NCBI RefSeq assembly: GCF_049999945.1
Contig: NZ_JBLYUB010000018.1
Location: 1-64,000, forward strand
Length of the DNA: 64,000 nt
Direction of reading: 5' to 3'
From: Planosporangium spinosum
Lineage (GTDB): Bacteria; Actinomycetota; Actinomycetes; Mycobacteriales; Micromonosporaceae
Shown: in pieces, positions 15,119-23,794 of the stretch
How positions within the stretch are numbered: position 1 is the first letter of the stretch
How the letters are laid out: every line of letters begins with the position of its first letter
Made by a program: the position numbers and the translations under genes
Notes under the pieces: model-generated
Databases searched by the model: none
What the model was told of the DNA's origin: nothing
What the model saw: the letters and a program-made list of their open reading frames with translations, nothing else

Positions 15119-16756
15119 TCAGTAGCGCCACGGCTGGCCGGTGTGCTGGTACTCCTCCACCGGCACCAGCGTGGCGCCGGGCGGCATCCGGTCGGTGTAG
15201 AGCCGCCCGTGCAGGTGGTCGATCTCGTGCAGGACGAGCCGGGCGACAGCCTGCTCGTACCGGTTGACCACGGGTACCCCACTGGGCAGGGTCGCCTCCA
15301 CCTCGATCCACAGCGGCCGGCCGACCACCCCGCGGACGTCGAAGAACGACAGGCAGCCCTCGTACTGCTCGTCGAGTTCCGGTGACGTCTGGCGCACCTT
15401 CGGATTGAGCAGGACGATCGCCGGCTCGCCCGGCTCGGGAGGGCGTACCACGGCGGCCGCCCAACCGAGATTGATCTGCGGCGCGGCGAGCCCCATCCCC
15501 TTGCGGAACGGGTGCAGCACGACGACCCGGTCGAGCACCGCGAACAGCCGCGACACCACGCCGCGGGCCACCAGTTCCTGGCCGGGCAGGTCGAACGGGC
15601 GGGCCGGAGTGCTCAGCATCCGGTCACCGCGCTGCACGATGCCGACCGCCCGCATCCGGTCGCTGGCCCGGACGCCCGGCGGACCGGCTGGCGGGGCGGT
15701 CCCCGATGCCACCTCCGGCGCGGCGTCGGCGTCGGTCGCCGCGGGCCGGTCACCCGTCGCGGCCACGGAACCCGCCATGGACCCGGCACCCGGCACGGAC
15801 CCGGCACCGGCCGACGGCCGGGCCGGCGAGCGGAAGCGCCACTCCAGTCGGTACCGGGCGTGCAGCAGCGGGGCGTCGGTGGTCCAGGAGAACACCACCC
15901 GCTCGCGGGCGACCTCCTGCTCGATGGGGGTCCGCAGCGGCACCGACTCGGCCGACAGGGACGTCTCGACCCCCCAGACGACCGGCCGGAGCGCGACGGG
16001 GAACGACAGCCGTACGGTCAGCCGCCGGGTCGGCAGGCGCACGGCGCGCTGGAACCACTGGCCCCACTTGTCGACGCCGACGCGGTAGGAGTACTCGATC
16101 TGCGCGCGTTCGCCGGGGTAGAGCGGGAATCTACCCTCGTCGTTCTCGAACAGCAGCCAGACCTCTTTGAACGCGTCCCGGTCGGTCTTGGGACGCCAGC
16201 GCATCGGCTCACCGCCGCACCCGGCCCGCAGTCGCAGCTCGTCCCAGTCCAGCGGGTGGTCGCGGTAGTGCTGATTGGACACGTCGGGCTGCTGTGGGTA
16301 CCGGTCGACCGCGATCCGGATCAGGTACCGGGTGACCGGCTCCCTACCCGCGTTGTACAGCGACCGCTGGACCCGGCACACGTACTCGTCGCCGAGGTAG
16401 GACAGCTCGGCGATCTCCCGCTCGACGATCAGGCCGGTACCCGGGGGCAGCCACTGCTCGGGTACCGGCGGATCCCGGCTCACCGCGCCGGCCCGCGCCC
16501 GCGAGCTCTCGCGCAGTTTCTCGTACTCCCGGAACCGCTGCCAGATCGCGCCGTCGGCATGCAGGACGGCCTCGGCACGGCGGGCGAAGTCCTCGGTCGG
16601 CCGGTGCCGGCGGGCCTCGACGTGGCTGACGTACGACGGGTCGAACCCCATCGCCGCCGCGAGGTGCTTCTTCGACATTCCCCGGTCGGTACGCCAGCGC
16701 ACCAACTCGGCCACGAACGCCTCAGAAGCCCGCTGTGCGGGCGACTCGGTACTCAT
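15119..16756 (-). CDS. HTH-peptide deformylase fusion protein
   Basis: This 545-residue protein combines DNA-binding and enzyme modules. Residues about 10-70 are an HTH_XRE/HTH_31 domain (MSKKHLAAAMGFDPSYVSHVE). Residues about 110-330 are an uncharacterised beta-rich region with conserved-looking WFQRAVRLPTRRLTVRL. A Pro/Ala/Gly linker follows. Residues about 380-545 are a peptide deformylase with all three motifs: GMGLAAPQ (420-427), EGCLS (466-470) and HEIDH (510-514), so the metal ligands Cys and two His and the catalytic Glu are intact. The ATG at 16756 has GGAGGCGG upstream. It is divergent from the iron-regulated FhuF-like gene. The target of deformylation is unknown. Confidence 0.85.
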   Translation of the reverse strand: MSTESPAQRASEAFVAELVRWRTDRGMSKKHLAAAMGFDPSYVSHVEARRHRPTEDFARRAEAVLHADGAIWQRFREYEKLRESSRARAGAVSRDPPVPEQWLPPGTGLIVEREIAELSYLGDEYVCRVQRSLYNAGREPVTRYLIRIAVDRYPQQPDVSNQHYRDHPLDWDELRLRAGCGGEPMRWRPKTDRDAFKEVWLLFENDEGRFPLYPGERAQIEYSYRVGVDKWGQWFQRAVRLPTRRLTVRLSFPVALRPVVWGVETSLSAESVPLRTPIEQEVARERVVFSWTTDAPLLHARYRLEWRFRSPARPSAGAGSVPGAGSMAGSVAATGDRPAATDADAAPEVASGTAPPAGPPGVRASDRMRAVGIVQRGDRMLSTPARPFDLPGQELVARGVVSRLFAVLDRVVVLHPFRKGMGLAAPQINLGWAAAVVRPPEPGEPAIVLLNPKVRQTSPELDEQYEGCLSFFDVRGVVGRPLWIEVEATLPSGVPVVNRYEQAVARLVLHEIDHLHGRLYTDRMPPGATLVPVEEYQHTGQPWRY

Positions 16757-16927
16757 CCGCCTCCGGCCCCGCCAATATGAGTCTGTTTCCGGTCTGCTCA
16801 GTGTCTCCCGCACGACAGCGCTTCCGGTCACGGCGACGCAATGCTGACAGACTGGTTGACAGATAACTGTCAGTCGATGGATGATCGACCGTCGGTCAAC
16901 TTCCTGTCCGCTTCCCCACATCGTTGG

Positions 16928-16941
16928 TTAGGCTTGCCTAA
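16928..16941 (+). promoter_or_regulatory. IdeR/DtxR-type iron box, TTAGGC-TT-GCCTAA
   Basis: A perfect 6-2-6 palindrome inside GGTTAGGCTTGCCTAATCC closely resembles the iron-box consensus TTAGGTTAGGCTAACCTAA. It lies upstream of the FhuF-like gene and downstream of the HTH-deformylase start on the other strand. Iron-bound IdeR/DmdR would repress here when iron is plentiful. Confidence 0.8.
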
Positions 16942-17039
16942 TCCGCGCTATGGTGGGCGCTTGATTGCGCCGCCAGGGGGTAAGTGAGCACGGTGACAGG
17001 CAGAAGCGAGCACGGCCGACGGCCGCGTGGCGGTGGCCG

Positions 17040-17825
17040 GTGACGGCGGCCATCAGCCCGGCCGTGGCCTCGTCGCTGGCCCCGGTGCTGGACGCGCTGA
17101 CCGCAATGACCGGTCGCTACCCGGTGCACGGCCTGGCCCCCGGCCTCTACGTCACCGACACCACGGGCTGGACCCCGGCGACGGAGATCGTCCACGGGGC
17201 GGCCTTCGACGACCTGCTCGACGCCGCCCAGCGGCGCTGGGACGCGACCCCGCACGTCGCCGCCGCCCTGGCCTGGAAGTACTACTCGTACTGGACCGCG
17301 CTGCCGGCGCTGCTCGGCTACGCCACCGCCCGCCGCGTACCACTGTTGGAGCCGGACAAGGTCCTGGTCCGGTACGCCGACCGCCAGCCCTTCCTGCGCG
17401 CCGGCCTGACCGACCCGGGACTGGCGGTACTGCCGACCGATCCGCTCGCCGCGCTCGACCAGCCCGGCATCCGGGTGGTCCGGGACGAGCCGGCGCTGCT
17501 CGACGCCCTGCGCTCCAGCCTGATCGACGCCCACCTGGCACCGGTCGTCGACCGGTTGCACGCACGGACCCGCCTGGGCACCCGTACCCTGTGGGGTTCG
17601 CTGGCGTCGGGCGTCGCCCACGCCATCTCCCGCGCGGCGGACGTCGTCCCAGGCTCGACCCTGGAGGTCGTGAACGCCCTCCTCACCGGCCTCGACCTGA
17701 ACGGCCTCGTGGACCTGACCCCGGGCCCGGCCGGCCGACTTCAGGTCCGCCGGCGCACCTGTTGCCTGGCCTTCACCCTGCCGGAAGCCAGGATCTGCAC
17801 CGGCTGCGTGATCACGACCCCCTGA
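17040..17825 (+). CDS. FhuF-like siderophore-iron reductase ([2Fe-2S])
   Basis: This is a 261-residue protein with the FhuF C-terminal iron-sulfur signature CC-x10-C-x2-C (CCLAFTLPEARICTGC, about residues 240-255). FhuF-type proteins reduce ferric siderophore complexes in the cytoplasm to release iron. The upstream TTAGGC/GCCTAA iron box strongly supports control by iron. The start is uncertain: the GTG at 17040 has GGTGG upstream, while an in-frame TTG at 16965 would add 25 residues. No siderophore biosynthesis or ABC uptake genes lie nearby. Confidence 0.82.
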   Translation: MTAAISPAVASSLAPVLDALTAMTGRYPVHGLAPGLYVTDTTGWTPATEIVHGAAFDDLLDAAQRRWDATPHVAAALAWKYYSYWTALPALLGYATARRVPLLEPDKVLVRYADRQPFLRAGLTDPGLAVLPTDPLAALDQPGIRVVRDEPALLDALRSSLIDAHLAPVVDRLHARTRLGTRTLWGSLASGVAHAISRAADVVPGSTLEVVNALLTGLDLNGLVDLTPGPAGRLQVRRRTCCLAFTLPEARICTGCVITTP

Positions 17826-17867
17826 CGGGCCGTGTGATCACCCCTTCCGGACGGGCCGTGTGATCAC
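17824..17867 (+). repeat. Direct repeat carrying GTGATCAC palindromes
   Basis: GACGGGCCGTGTGATCAC occurs at 17824-17841 and again at 17850-17867 (26-bp period). A third GTGATCAC lies at 17808-17815 in the end of the FhuF-like gene. Function is unknown. Confidence 0.7.
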
Positions 17868-18053
17868 GATCCTTGGCGGGCGTGCCGCCGAGGCCACGAC
17901 CTCCCACCGGCTCACGACACCCCGGAAAGTCCTGGTACCCGCATCGGGCGCCGTTTATCCGCGAAGATCAGGCGGGTATCCCATCCCCGACCGGCGGGCC
18001 GGCCACCGGTCGCCGGTAGGTTGACCATCGCGCCCCCGGGCGAGGAGGTGAAC

Positions 18054-18938
18054 GTGGCCCACGCCAGCAGGACCAGGCAGGTCCGGAAGGTACGCATGGG
18101 TGACCACCTGTGCCTGCCGTTCTCCAACGACGACGAACGGCGCGAGGTGCTGACCACGTACATCGTCGACGGCCTGTCCCGTGGCGAACGGGTCATCTAC
18201 TACGCCGACCATACGGCGCCGGACGTGATCGGCTCCTGGCTGGCGGAGAGCGGAATCGAAATAGACCGCATGGTCGACGAGGGTCGGTTGAAGATCCATC
18301 CGATCGGCGCCGCCCCGCACGCCGGCGGCCGGTTCGAACCCGACACCGTGATCACGACCCTGTGGGTGGAGATCCGCCAGGCGCGCGACGCCGGCTACCC
18401 GGGGCTCCGGGTCAGCCGCGAGATGACCTCCGACCTGTGCCCGATCGTCGACGAGCGGGCACTCCTGGAGTACGAGCACCGCCTGTCGACGGTGTGCCGT
18501 TCCCGGGAGCTCGCCGCGATCTGCCAGTACGACCAGCGGCTGGTCGACGAGACGGCGATCGGCGGCCTGATCGGCTGCCATCCCGAGGTGGTGCAGATCG
18601 ATCCGCTGCACGACGACCACCGGCTGCGCATCACCCCCACGTACGCCCCGCGCGGGTTGCGGGTGGCGGGCACGGTTGACGTGGTGACCGTCGGTGCGTT
18701 CACGACCACGCTGCACCGGGCTACCGGCTGGCCGGAGCCGGACATCCGCGTCGATCTGGGAGAGCTGGAATTTATCGACGTCGCCGGGGTACGAGCGATC
18801 GTGCACACCGCCGCGGGCCTCGCTCCCGGGCGACGCTTGATCATCGAGCGACTGGCGCCTGGTTTACGTAAAGTGTTCGGAATCGTCGGTTGGGACCGTA
18901 CATCCGGCCTGTGCTTTGCCGAGGAGGTGGACCTGTGA
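18054..18938 (+). CDS. MEDS-domain / STAS-domain protein (anti-sigma antagonist type)
   Basis: This 294-residue cytosolic protein has an N-terminal MEDS domain (methanogen/methylotroph DcmR sensory, about residues 12-180; GDHLCLPFSND, REVLTTYIVDGL) and a C-terminal STAS domain (about 200-294; VDLGELEFIDVAGVRAIVHTA), the fold of anti-sigma-factor antagonists. The expected phosphorylatable Ser/Thr position in the STAS segment appears to be the Val of FIDVAGV. The GTG at 18054 has GAGGAGG 5 bp upstream. It overlaps the next gene by 4 bp (GTGA). The pair probably forms a partner-switching regulatory module. Confidence 0.85.
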   Translation: MAHASRTRQVRKVRMGDHLCLPFSNDDERREVLTTYIVDGLSRGERVIYYADHTAPDVIGSWLAESGIEIDRMVDEGRLKIHPIGAAPHAGGRFEPDTVITTLWVEIRQARDAGYPGLRVSREMTSDLCPIVDERALLEYEHRLSTVCRSRELAAICQYDQRLVDETAIGGLIGCHPEVVQIDPLHDDHRLRITPTYAPRGLRVAGTVDVVTVGAFTTTLHRATGWPEPDIRVDLGELEFIDVAGVRAIVHTAAGLAPGRRLIIERLAPGLRKVFGIVGWDRTSGLCFAEEVDL

Positions 18939-19855
18939 CCGGCTCCTCCTTGATCCACCAGGCGCTCATCTACCACGACGCCCAGCAGTTCCTGGCCGCG
19001 GTCCTGCCCTTCATCGAGGAGGGCCTGAACCGCGGCGAACCCGTCCTCGCGGTCACCACCGAGACCAACAGCGTCCTGCTGCGTGGGGAGCTGGGCCGGG
19101 CGGCCGCGCAGGTCCAGTTCGTCGAACCCGCGCGGTGGTACGACGCCCCCGGCCGCACGATAGCCGCCTGTCACCGGTACGTGCAGGAACGCCGGAGCGG
19201 GCAGGAACGGGTACGCGTCATCGGCGAGCCGGTGTGGAACGGCTGGAGCCCGCTCGAGACGTCCGGATGGAAGCGGTTCGAAGCCGGCCTCAACGTCGCC
19301 CTCGCCGCAGCCCCGGCGTGGATGATCTGCTCGTACGACGAGCGCCTGCTCGCCCCGGACGTCCTCGCCGACGCCCGGCGCACCCACCCGCAGCTCAGCG
19401 ACGGCAAGGAGAGCCCCGACTACGGCGACCCCGCCGAGCTGTGCACCCAGTGGCAGCCGGAGCTGCCGTTCCCACCCGCCGGCTCCTACGCGGCGCTCGC
19501 CTTCGACGGCGACCCGGCGCCGGTACGCCGGTTCGTCGTCGCCCAGGCGACCCGGCTCGGCGTACCGCCCGGACGCCTCGACGACCTGATCCTCGCCGTC
19601 AACGAGGTGGCGACGAACGCGATCCGCCATGGTGCGGGCGGTGGGCAGGTACGGATCTGGCGCGACGAGCGGTACCTGCTGTGCGAGGTGTTCGACCGGG
19701 GCCGGGCCACGAAGGGCCTGTTCGGTCTGGTGCCGCCCAGCCCGGACAGCGAGGGTGGGCACGGGTTGTGGATCACCCGCCAGTTGTGTGACCTCGTCGA
19801 GATCCGCTCCGACCCGCACGGCACGACGGTCCGCCTGTACATCCGCTGCGCCTGA
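18935..19855 (+). CDS. MEDS-domain / HATPase_c protein (anti-sigma kinase-like)
   Basis: This is a 306-residue protein with an N-terminal MEDS domain (about residues 1-170; FLAAVLPFIEEGLNRGEPVLA) and a C-terminal RsbW-like ATPase (about 195-306; N-box NEVATNAIRHG and G-box GGHGLWI). The GTG at 18935 overlaps the stop of the MEDS-STAS gene and has GAGGAGG upstream, so translation is coupled. By analogy with RsbW/RsbV systems it may phosphorylate its STAS partner or sequester a sigma factor. No sigma gene is adjacent, and what the MEDS domain senses is unknown. Confidence 0.85.
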   Translation: MTGSSLIHQALIYHDAQQFLAAVLPFIEEGLNRGEPVLAVTTETNSVLLRGELGRAAAQVQFVEPARWYDAPGRTIAACHRYVQERRSGQERVRVIGEPVWNGWSPLETSGWKRFEAGLNVALAAAPAWMICSYDERLLAPDVLADARRTHPQLSDGKESPDYGDPAELCTQWQPELPFPPAGSYAALAFDGDPAPVRRFVVAQATRLGVPPGRLDDLILAVNEVATNAIRHGAGGGQVRIWRDERYLLCEVFDRGRATKGLFGLVPPSPDSEGGHGLWITRQLCDLVEIRSDPHGTTVRLYIRCA

Positions 19856-19914
19856 CCCGCGCCGGGCGGAACGGCTGGGCCGGCCCCCGCGCCGGGCGGA
19901 ACGGCTAGGCCGGC
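19855..19914. repeat. Two tandem copies of a 30-bp GC-rich repeat
   Basis: The block containing GCGCCGGGCGGAACGGCT recurs with a 30-bp period between the convergent MEDS-HATPase gene and the membrane-protein gene, overlapping the last codons of the latter. One G/A difference separates the copies. Confidence 0.75.
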
Positions 19915-21719
19915 ACCTGCCAGACCCAGGTGTCCTGGACGTGTTGACCGGGGCCGAGGAGCTGCTCGGCGAGGTCGTGCAGGACAGGGGCGTTCGGCGC
20001 GTCCTCGGGGAGCAGCAGGACGGTCGTGTGCCAGGAACGCAACTGCGCGAGGCAGTACGCCCGCTCCTGCTCGCTCAGGACGACGGGGGTGTCCCGCTTC
20101 TCGGCGAGCACGGTCCGCGCGAAGTGCCCGCCGGGGCCGAAGACGGCCTCCTTGTCGTCGCGCGCCGGGTCCGGGCCCAGGAAGTACCCGCCCACGAGCT
20201 TGAAGGGCAGGCCCTGCTCGGTCTGCCACCGCATCCCGTCGAGGTCGCTGCTCCAGCCGAACGGCAGCAGGCCGACCGTGCCGCCCGCGGGTACGTGGTC
20301 GCGCCAGGCACCACTGGTGAAGAACCGGGGGGTGGGTCCCCGATCGGACACGGTCAACGGCTTCGGGGCGATCGGCACGAGCGCCACCAGGAGCGCCGCG
20401 ACGCCCAGTACCCGCAGCGGGGTCCAGAACCGGGGCCCGGCGCCGTCGACCATGAGCCGCTCGACGAAGAGCGTCAGCAGGAGGCCCACGATCGGGATGA
20501 CGACCAGCGACAGCCTGGTCGGCACGACGGTGTCGAACGGCGGCACCTTCGCGAGCCAGTACCACGGCCCGATGGTCGTCGTCCGCTCGCCGCCGACGAC
20601 GACGTAGCGCCCGAGCGACAGCACCATGAACACCGCCCCGGTCAGCGCGAGCGCCCGCACCGCCGCGCTGCGCCACAGCCAGACGACGATCATGACGACC
20701 AGGACGGCCAGGCCCCAGCCGTAGAACGTGTTCTGCTCGGCCACCCCCTGCGCCAGGTGCTCGGCGCCGGCCCTGGTACCGGCGAGCGACTGCTGGGCGT
20801 AACCGACGTACGAGGCCAGGTCGGTGTTGTAGTCGAGCACCCAGCCGGGCAGGCCGTGGTAGCTCTGCCGGCCGAAGAACTGCCGGTACAGCGGGTAGGC
20901 GATCAGCACCGAGACGACCCCGGTGGTCACCCCGAGGCTCACCAGGCAACGGCCGAGTACCGGCCTGACCACGTCGCGCCGCTGCGCCCAGTACGCGAGA
21001 ACGAAGACCCCGAGGGCGAGCGCGGTGAGGAGCAGGATCTCCTCGTTGATGAAGATCTGGTACGTGACGAGCCCGGCCAGCAGCAGCCCGGTGCGTACCG
21101 GGTGCTCGGGCTGTCGCATGCCCAGCACCACGGCCACGATGAACGGCAGCACGAACTGGGCGACGATGTTCGGGTGCCCGGTGCCCTGGCCGATCATGCC
21201 GGGCGCGAAGGCGCAGAACGCCCCGCCCACGAACGCCGCCGCCCGGGACGTGACCACCCGCCGGGACAGCAGGTGGTACCAGGCCAGGGCGGTGCCGAAG
21301 AACGCGCCGGTCAACATGATCCGGAACGCCACCTGCGGACCGAACAGCGCGGTCACCGGCGCCAGCGGCAGCGTCAGTCCCCACGTCGAGGTGTTCGCCA
21401 TCAGGTTGACCCCGAACGGCGCGTTGAGGACGTCGGTGAAGAACGGGTCTGCCAGGTGCCGCACCGTGCGTACCGCGTTGGTCAGCATCCATTCGAACTG
21501 GATCTGGTCCTGCCGGTTCTCCCGCAGGATCGCGCCACCCCGGTGCAGCCAGAGCCCGGCGGTGACCCCGAAGGCCAGCAGCAGGTACGCCACGGCGGCG
21601 AGCTGGTCACCGCGGCGGGCGTCGCGGGTCCGAGGGGAGACCGGGTGACCTGCGGGGGCGAGCGTCGTCGCGGCGGCGCCGTGCGGTTCGCTGACGCGGG
21701 TGGCGTGGTCGGTCGTCAT
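19905..21719 (-). CDS. Polytopic membrane protein, probably GT-C glycosyltransferase-like
   Basis: This 604-residue integral membrane protein has 10-12 predicted helices from residue 40 to about 430 and a soluble C-terminal domain of about 170 residues. After the first helix comes a long loop (ADPFFTDVLNAPFGVNLMANTSTWGL) of the kind seen in uncharacterised actinobacterial membrane proteins with a GT-C (mannosyltransferase-like) layout. A clear catalytic motif cannot be assigned. The ATG at 21719 stands alone with no co-directional neighbour. A role in cell-envelope glycan assembly is inference only. Confidence 0.6.
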   Translation of the reverse strand: MTTDHATRVSEPHGAAATTLAPAGHPVSPRTRDARRGDQLAAVAYLLLAFGVTAGLWLHRGGAILRENRQDQIQFEWMLTNAVRTVRHLADPFFTDVLNAPFGVNLMANTSTWGLTLPLAPVTALFGPQVAFRIMLTGAFFGTALAWYHLLSRRVVTSRAAAFVGGAFCAFAPGMIGQGTGHPNIVAQFVLPFIVAVVLGMRQPEHPVRTGLLLAGLVTYQIFINEEILLLTALALGVFVLAYWAQRRDVVRPVLGRCLVSLGVTTGVVSVLIAYPLYRQFFGRQSYHGLPGWVLDYNTDLASYVGYAQQSLAGTRAGAEHLAQGVAEQNTFYGWGLAVLVVMIVVWLWRSAAVRALALTGAVFMVLSLGRYVVVGGERTTTIGPWYWLAKVPPFDTVVPTRLSLVVIPIVGLLLTLFVERLMVDGAGPRFWTPLRVLGVAALLVALVPIAPKPLTVSDRGPTPRFFTSGAWRDHVPAGGTVGLLPFGWSSDLDGMRWQTEQGLPFKLVGGYFLGPDPARDDKEAVFGPGGHFARTVLAEKRDTPVVLSEQERAYCLAQLRSWHTTVLLLPEDAPNAPVLHDLAEQLLGPGQHVQDTWVWQVPA

Positions 21720-21822
21720 GGGAGGCCCAGTCTACGGAAGCCGGACAGGGATCGCTCCGAGCAATTGTGGGCGGTGGTCGGCGCCAAGGGTTAGGGCGAC
21801 GGGCACTGGGAAGCTTTCCGCC

Positions 21823-22803
21823 ATGGGCGGCAAGCAGATGGAAGGCGACAACCAGCGCCGCCGGGCGCTCGCCCGGCGCGCCCGCGAGGAAGGTCGGGCC
21901 CCCAGTGAGGCCGGGGTGACCCTGGGCTCCTCCAAGCAGGTAGAGCACACCGAACACGCACACCGGGCCGGTCCCCCGCCGGCCGGTACGCACAAGCCGA
22001 CACCTCACCGGCCCGTCCCGGGGCCGCCGCCACGATCCGGTCCACCGTGGCCGAAGTGGCATCCGCAAGCGGCCGGCGTGACCAACAGCCCGGGTTGGAT
22101 CCGGTACCGCGATCTGATCAACGAGGTGAGCCGCCGCGCCGACCTGGACTTCGACCACGCGCGCCTGGCCGCCGAGGCGACCACCACGGTACTCGCCCGC
22201 GCGTTGGAGGAGTCCGACCGGCGGCAGTTCCTGGACGGCGTACCGACCGAACTGCACGACGACTACGCAATCAACGTCCCCTACGCCCCGCTGGACCTGA
22301 ACGGGTTCCTGATCCAGGTCGGCACGATCGTGCATCGCGAACGCGACCAGGCCCGGTACCAGGTCCAGGCGGTCCTGAGCACGATGGCCGATCAGGACCA
22401 CGACCTGATCGCGGCCTTGGACCTGCCGGACTACGTCCATCCGCTCCTCGCTCCGCCACCGATCGGGGGCGGGCTGGTCGCCGGCCCGACCGAACAGCCG
22501 CCTCCGCTCACCGACGAGGAGCTGCGCGAGGCCCTGTCCACGTTGCCACTGTGGTCGGGGGACCGCCGGGCACTGATCCGCGAGATCGTCCTGCCGGCGG
22601 AGAACCTCGACCGGGTCCTGCACCGGCTGATCCAACTGCGCGAGGACGTGGGGCGCGTGCCGCACATCGGCCGGCGCGGGCCGAACACCGCCACCCTGGT
22701 CGTGCGTACCACCAGCGTCGACGCGGTCACCAGGCTGGACGTCGAACTGGCTTACGCGGTCGACGACGCCATCGTCGAGGCCGGCGCCGGCATGGCGTCC
22801 TGA
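21823..22803 (+). CDS. DUF2267 / pterin-carbinolamine-dehydratase-like fusion
   Basis: This is a 326-residue protein. After a basic, Pro-rich N-terminal 85 residues it has a DUF2267-type helical domain (about 95-190; DFDHARLAAEATTTVLARAL, QFLDGVPTELHDDY). A C-terminal segment (about 225-320) resembles pterin-4a-carbinolamine dehydratase: LTDEELREALSTLPLW at the start and TRLDVELAYAVDDAI at the end. The catalytic E-x3-HHPD motif is replaced by EDVGRVPHIG, so dehydratase activity is unlikely. ATGs at 21823 and 21838 are both possible. It lies upstream of the LAMMA-repeat protein on the same strand, but 310 bp separate them. Confidence 0.7.
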   Translation: MGGKQMEGDNQRRRALARRAREEGRAPSEAGVTLGSSKQVEHTEHAHRAGPPPAGTHKPTPHRPVPGPPPRSGPPWPKWHPQAAGVTNSPGWIRYRDLINEVSRRADLDFDHARLAAEATTTVLARALEESDRRQFLDGVPTELHDDYAINVPYAPLDLNGFLIQVGTIVHRERDQARYQVQAVLSTMADQDHDLIAALDLPDYVHPLLAPPPIGGGLVAGPTEQPPPLTDEELREALSTLPLWSGDRRALIREIVLPAENLDRVLHRLIQLREDVGRVPHIGRRGPNTATLVVRTTSVDAVTRLDVELAYAVDDAIVEAGAGMAS

Positions 22804-23113
22804 TGCGAACGCCGCCCGGTTCGGCACCTCCTGCCGGCGCCGCCCGGTTTAAGTCCCGCCGCGTTGGTCAGTGGTACCCCGCGACGGTAGCCGTACGGCA
22901 GCGACGGTAACGGTACGGCGGCAGCCGGCAGCCGTACCGCCGCGCAGCACCTGGTTCCGCCTTCCGTGCACCGCCCGGTGGACCCACCGGGTCAGCTATC
23001 CCACCCCGGCCCGCAACGGGCCACCCCGCGGACACCTGCCGTCCCGCGGACGCTCGGACGATCCCACCAGGAATGACAACCCACCCAGGGGCGTAGATCC
23101 GGAAGGGAAAATC
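22804..23113 (+). other. Intergenic region with short GC-rich repeats, no gene seen
   Basis: This stretch holds imperfect repeats of CGGTACGGCGGCAGCCG near 22890-22940 and leads to GGAAGGGAAAATC directly before the repeat-protein start, its ribosome site. No coding frame with convincing content was found. Confidence 0.6.
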
Positions 23114-23638
23114 ATGACGTCAGCCACCAAGCAGGACGAGGCGCGTGAGGCCAGAGAGCAGCAGGAGCACGGTGACGGGCAGCGCATGATCGAACCCCTC
23201 CTGATGGCCGCGATGATGGCCCACCAGCGGGAGGAGCACATCAACGACGTCAACCCGCTGATGCTGGCGATGATGGCCCGCTGGCGTGAGGAGCGCACCG
23301 AGGAGATCCAGCCGGTCGTCCTCGCGATGCTGGCCCGCCAGCGGGAGGAGCGCAGCGGCGTCATCAATCCGGTCGTCCTCGCGATGCTGGCGCAGCACCA
23401 TGCCGCCGACCCCAGCGAGGAGATCCACCCCGTCGCCCTCGCCATGATGGCCCACCACCACGGTGAGGAGCGCGGCAGCGTCATCAACCCGATCGCCCTG
23501 GCGATGATGGCCCGGGGCCGGGACGAGCCCGGCACCATGGTCACACCGCTGATGCTGGCCATGATGGCCCGGGGGCACGAGCGCCGTGCCGACGTCGTCA
23601 ACCCGATCGCCTTCGCGATGATGGCCAACCGCCGCTAG
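23114..23638 (+). CDS. Eight-repeat 'PxxLAMMA' protein of unknown function
   Basis: This 174-residue protein is almost entirely made of eight repeats of about 19-21 residues from residue 24 to the end. Each has the core (I/V)xPxxLAMMA or LAML followed by a charged, Arg/Glu/His-rich stretch, for example VNPLMLAMMARWREERTEE and INPVVLAMLAQHHAADPSEE. The methionine content is extreme. Each unit probably forms one amphipathic helix with a Pro cap, so a solenoid or assembling scaffold is possible; this is inference. The ATG at 23114 follows GGAAGGG. I do not recognise a family. A co-directional small helical protein follows 156 bp later. Confidence 0.75.
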   Translation: MTSATKQDEAREAREQQEHGDGQRMIEPLLMAAMMAHQREEHINDVNPLMLAMMARWREERTEEIQPVVLAMLARQREERSGVINPVVLAMLAQHHAADPSEEIHPVALAMMAHHHGEERGSVINPIALAMMARGRDEPGTMVTPLMLAMMARGHERRADVVNPIAFAMMANRR

Positions 23639-23794
23639 CGCGGCCACGGCCGGGGGCCGCCGGCGCGGTGCTGGCCGACCGCCGCCAGGTAGCGGCAGCG
23701 ACAGACATGTCCGTGGATTTCATTGGCGTGGCTCTCCGGTTCGCCGGCGCCGCCCGGCGGCCGGAGGGCACCGCAACAGACCGGGAGGTTCACC

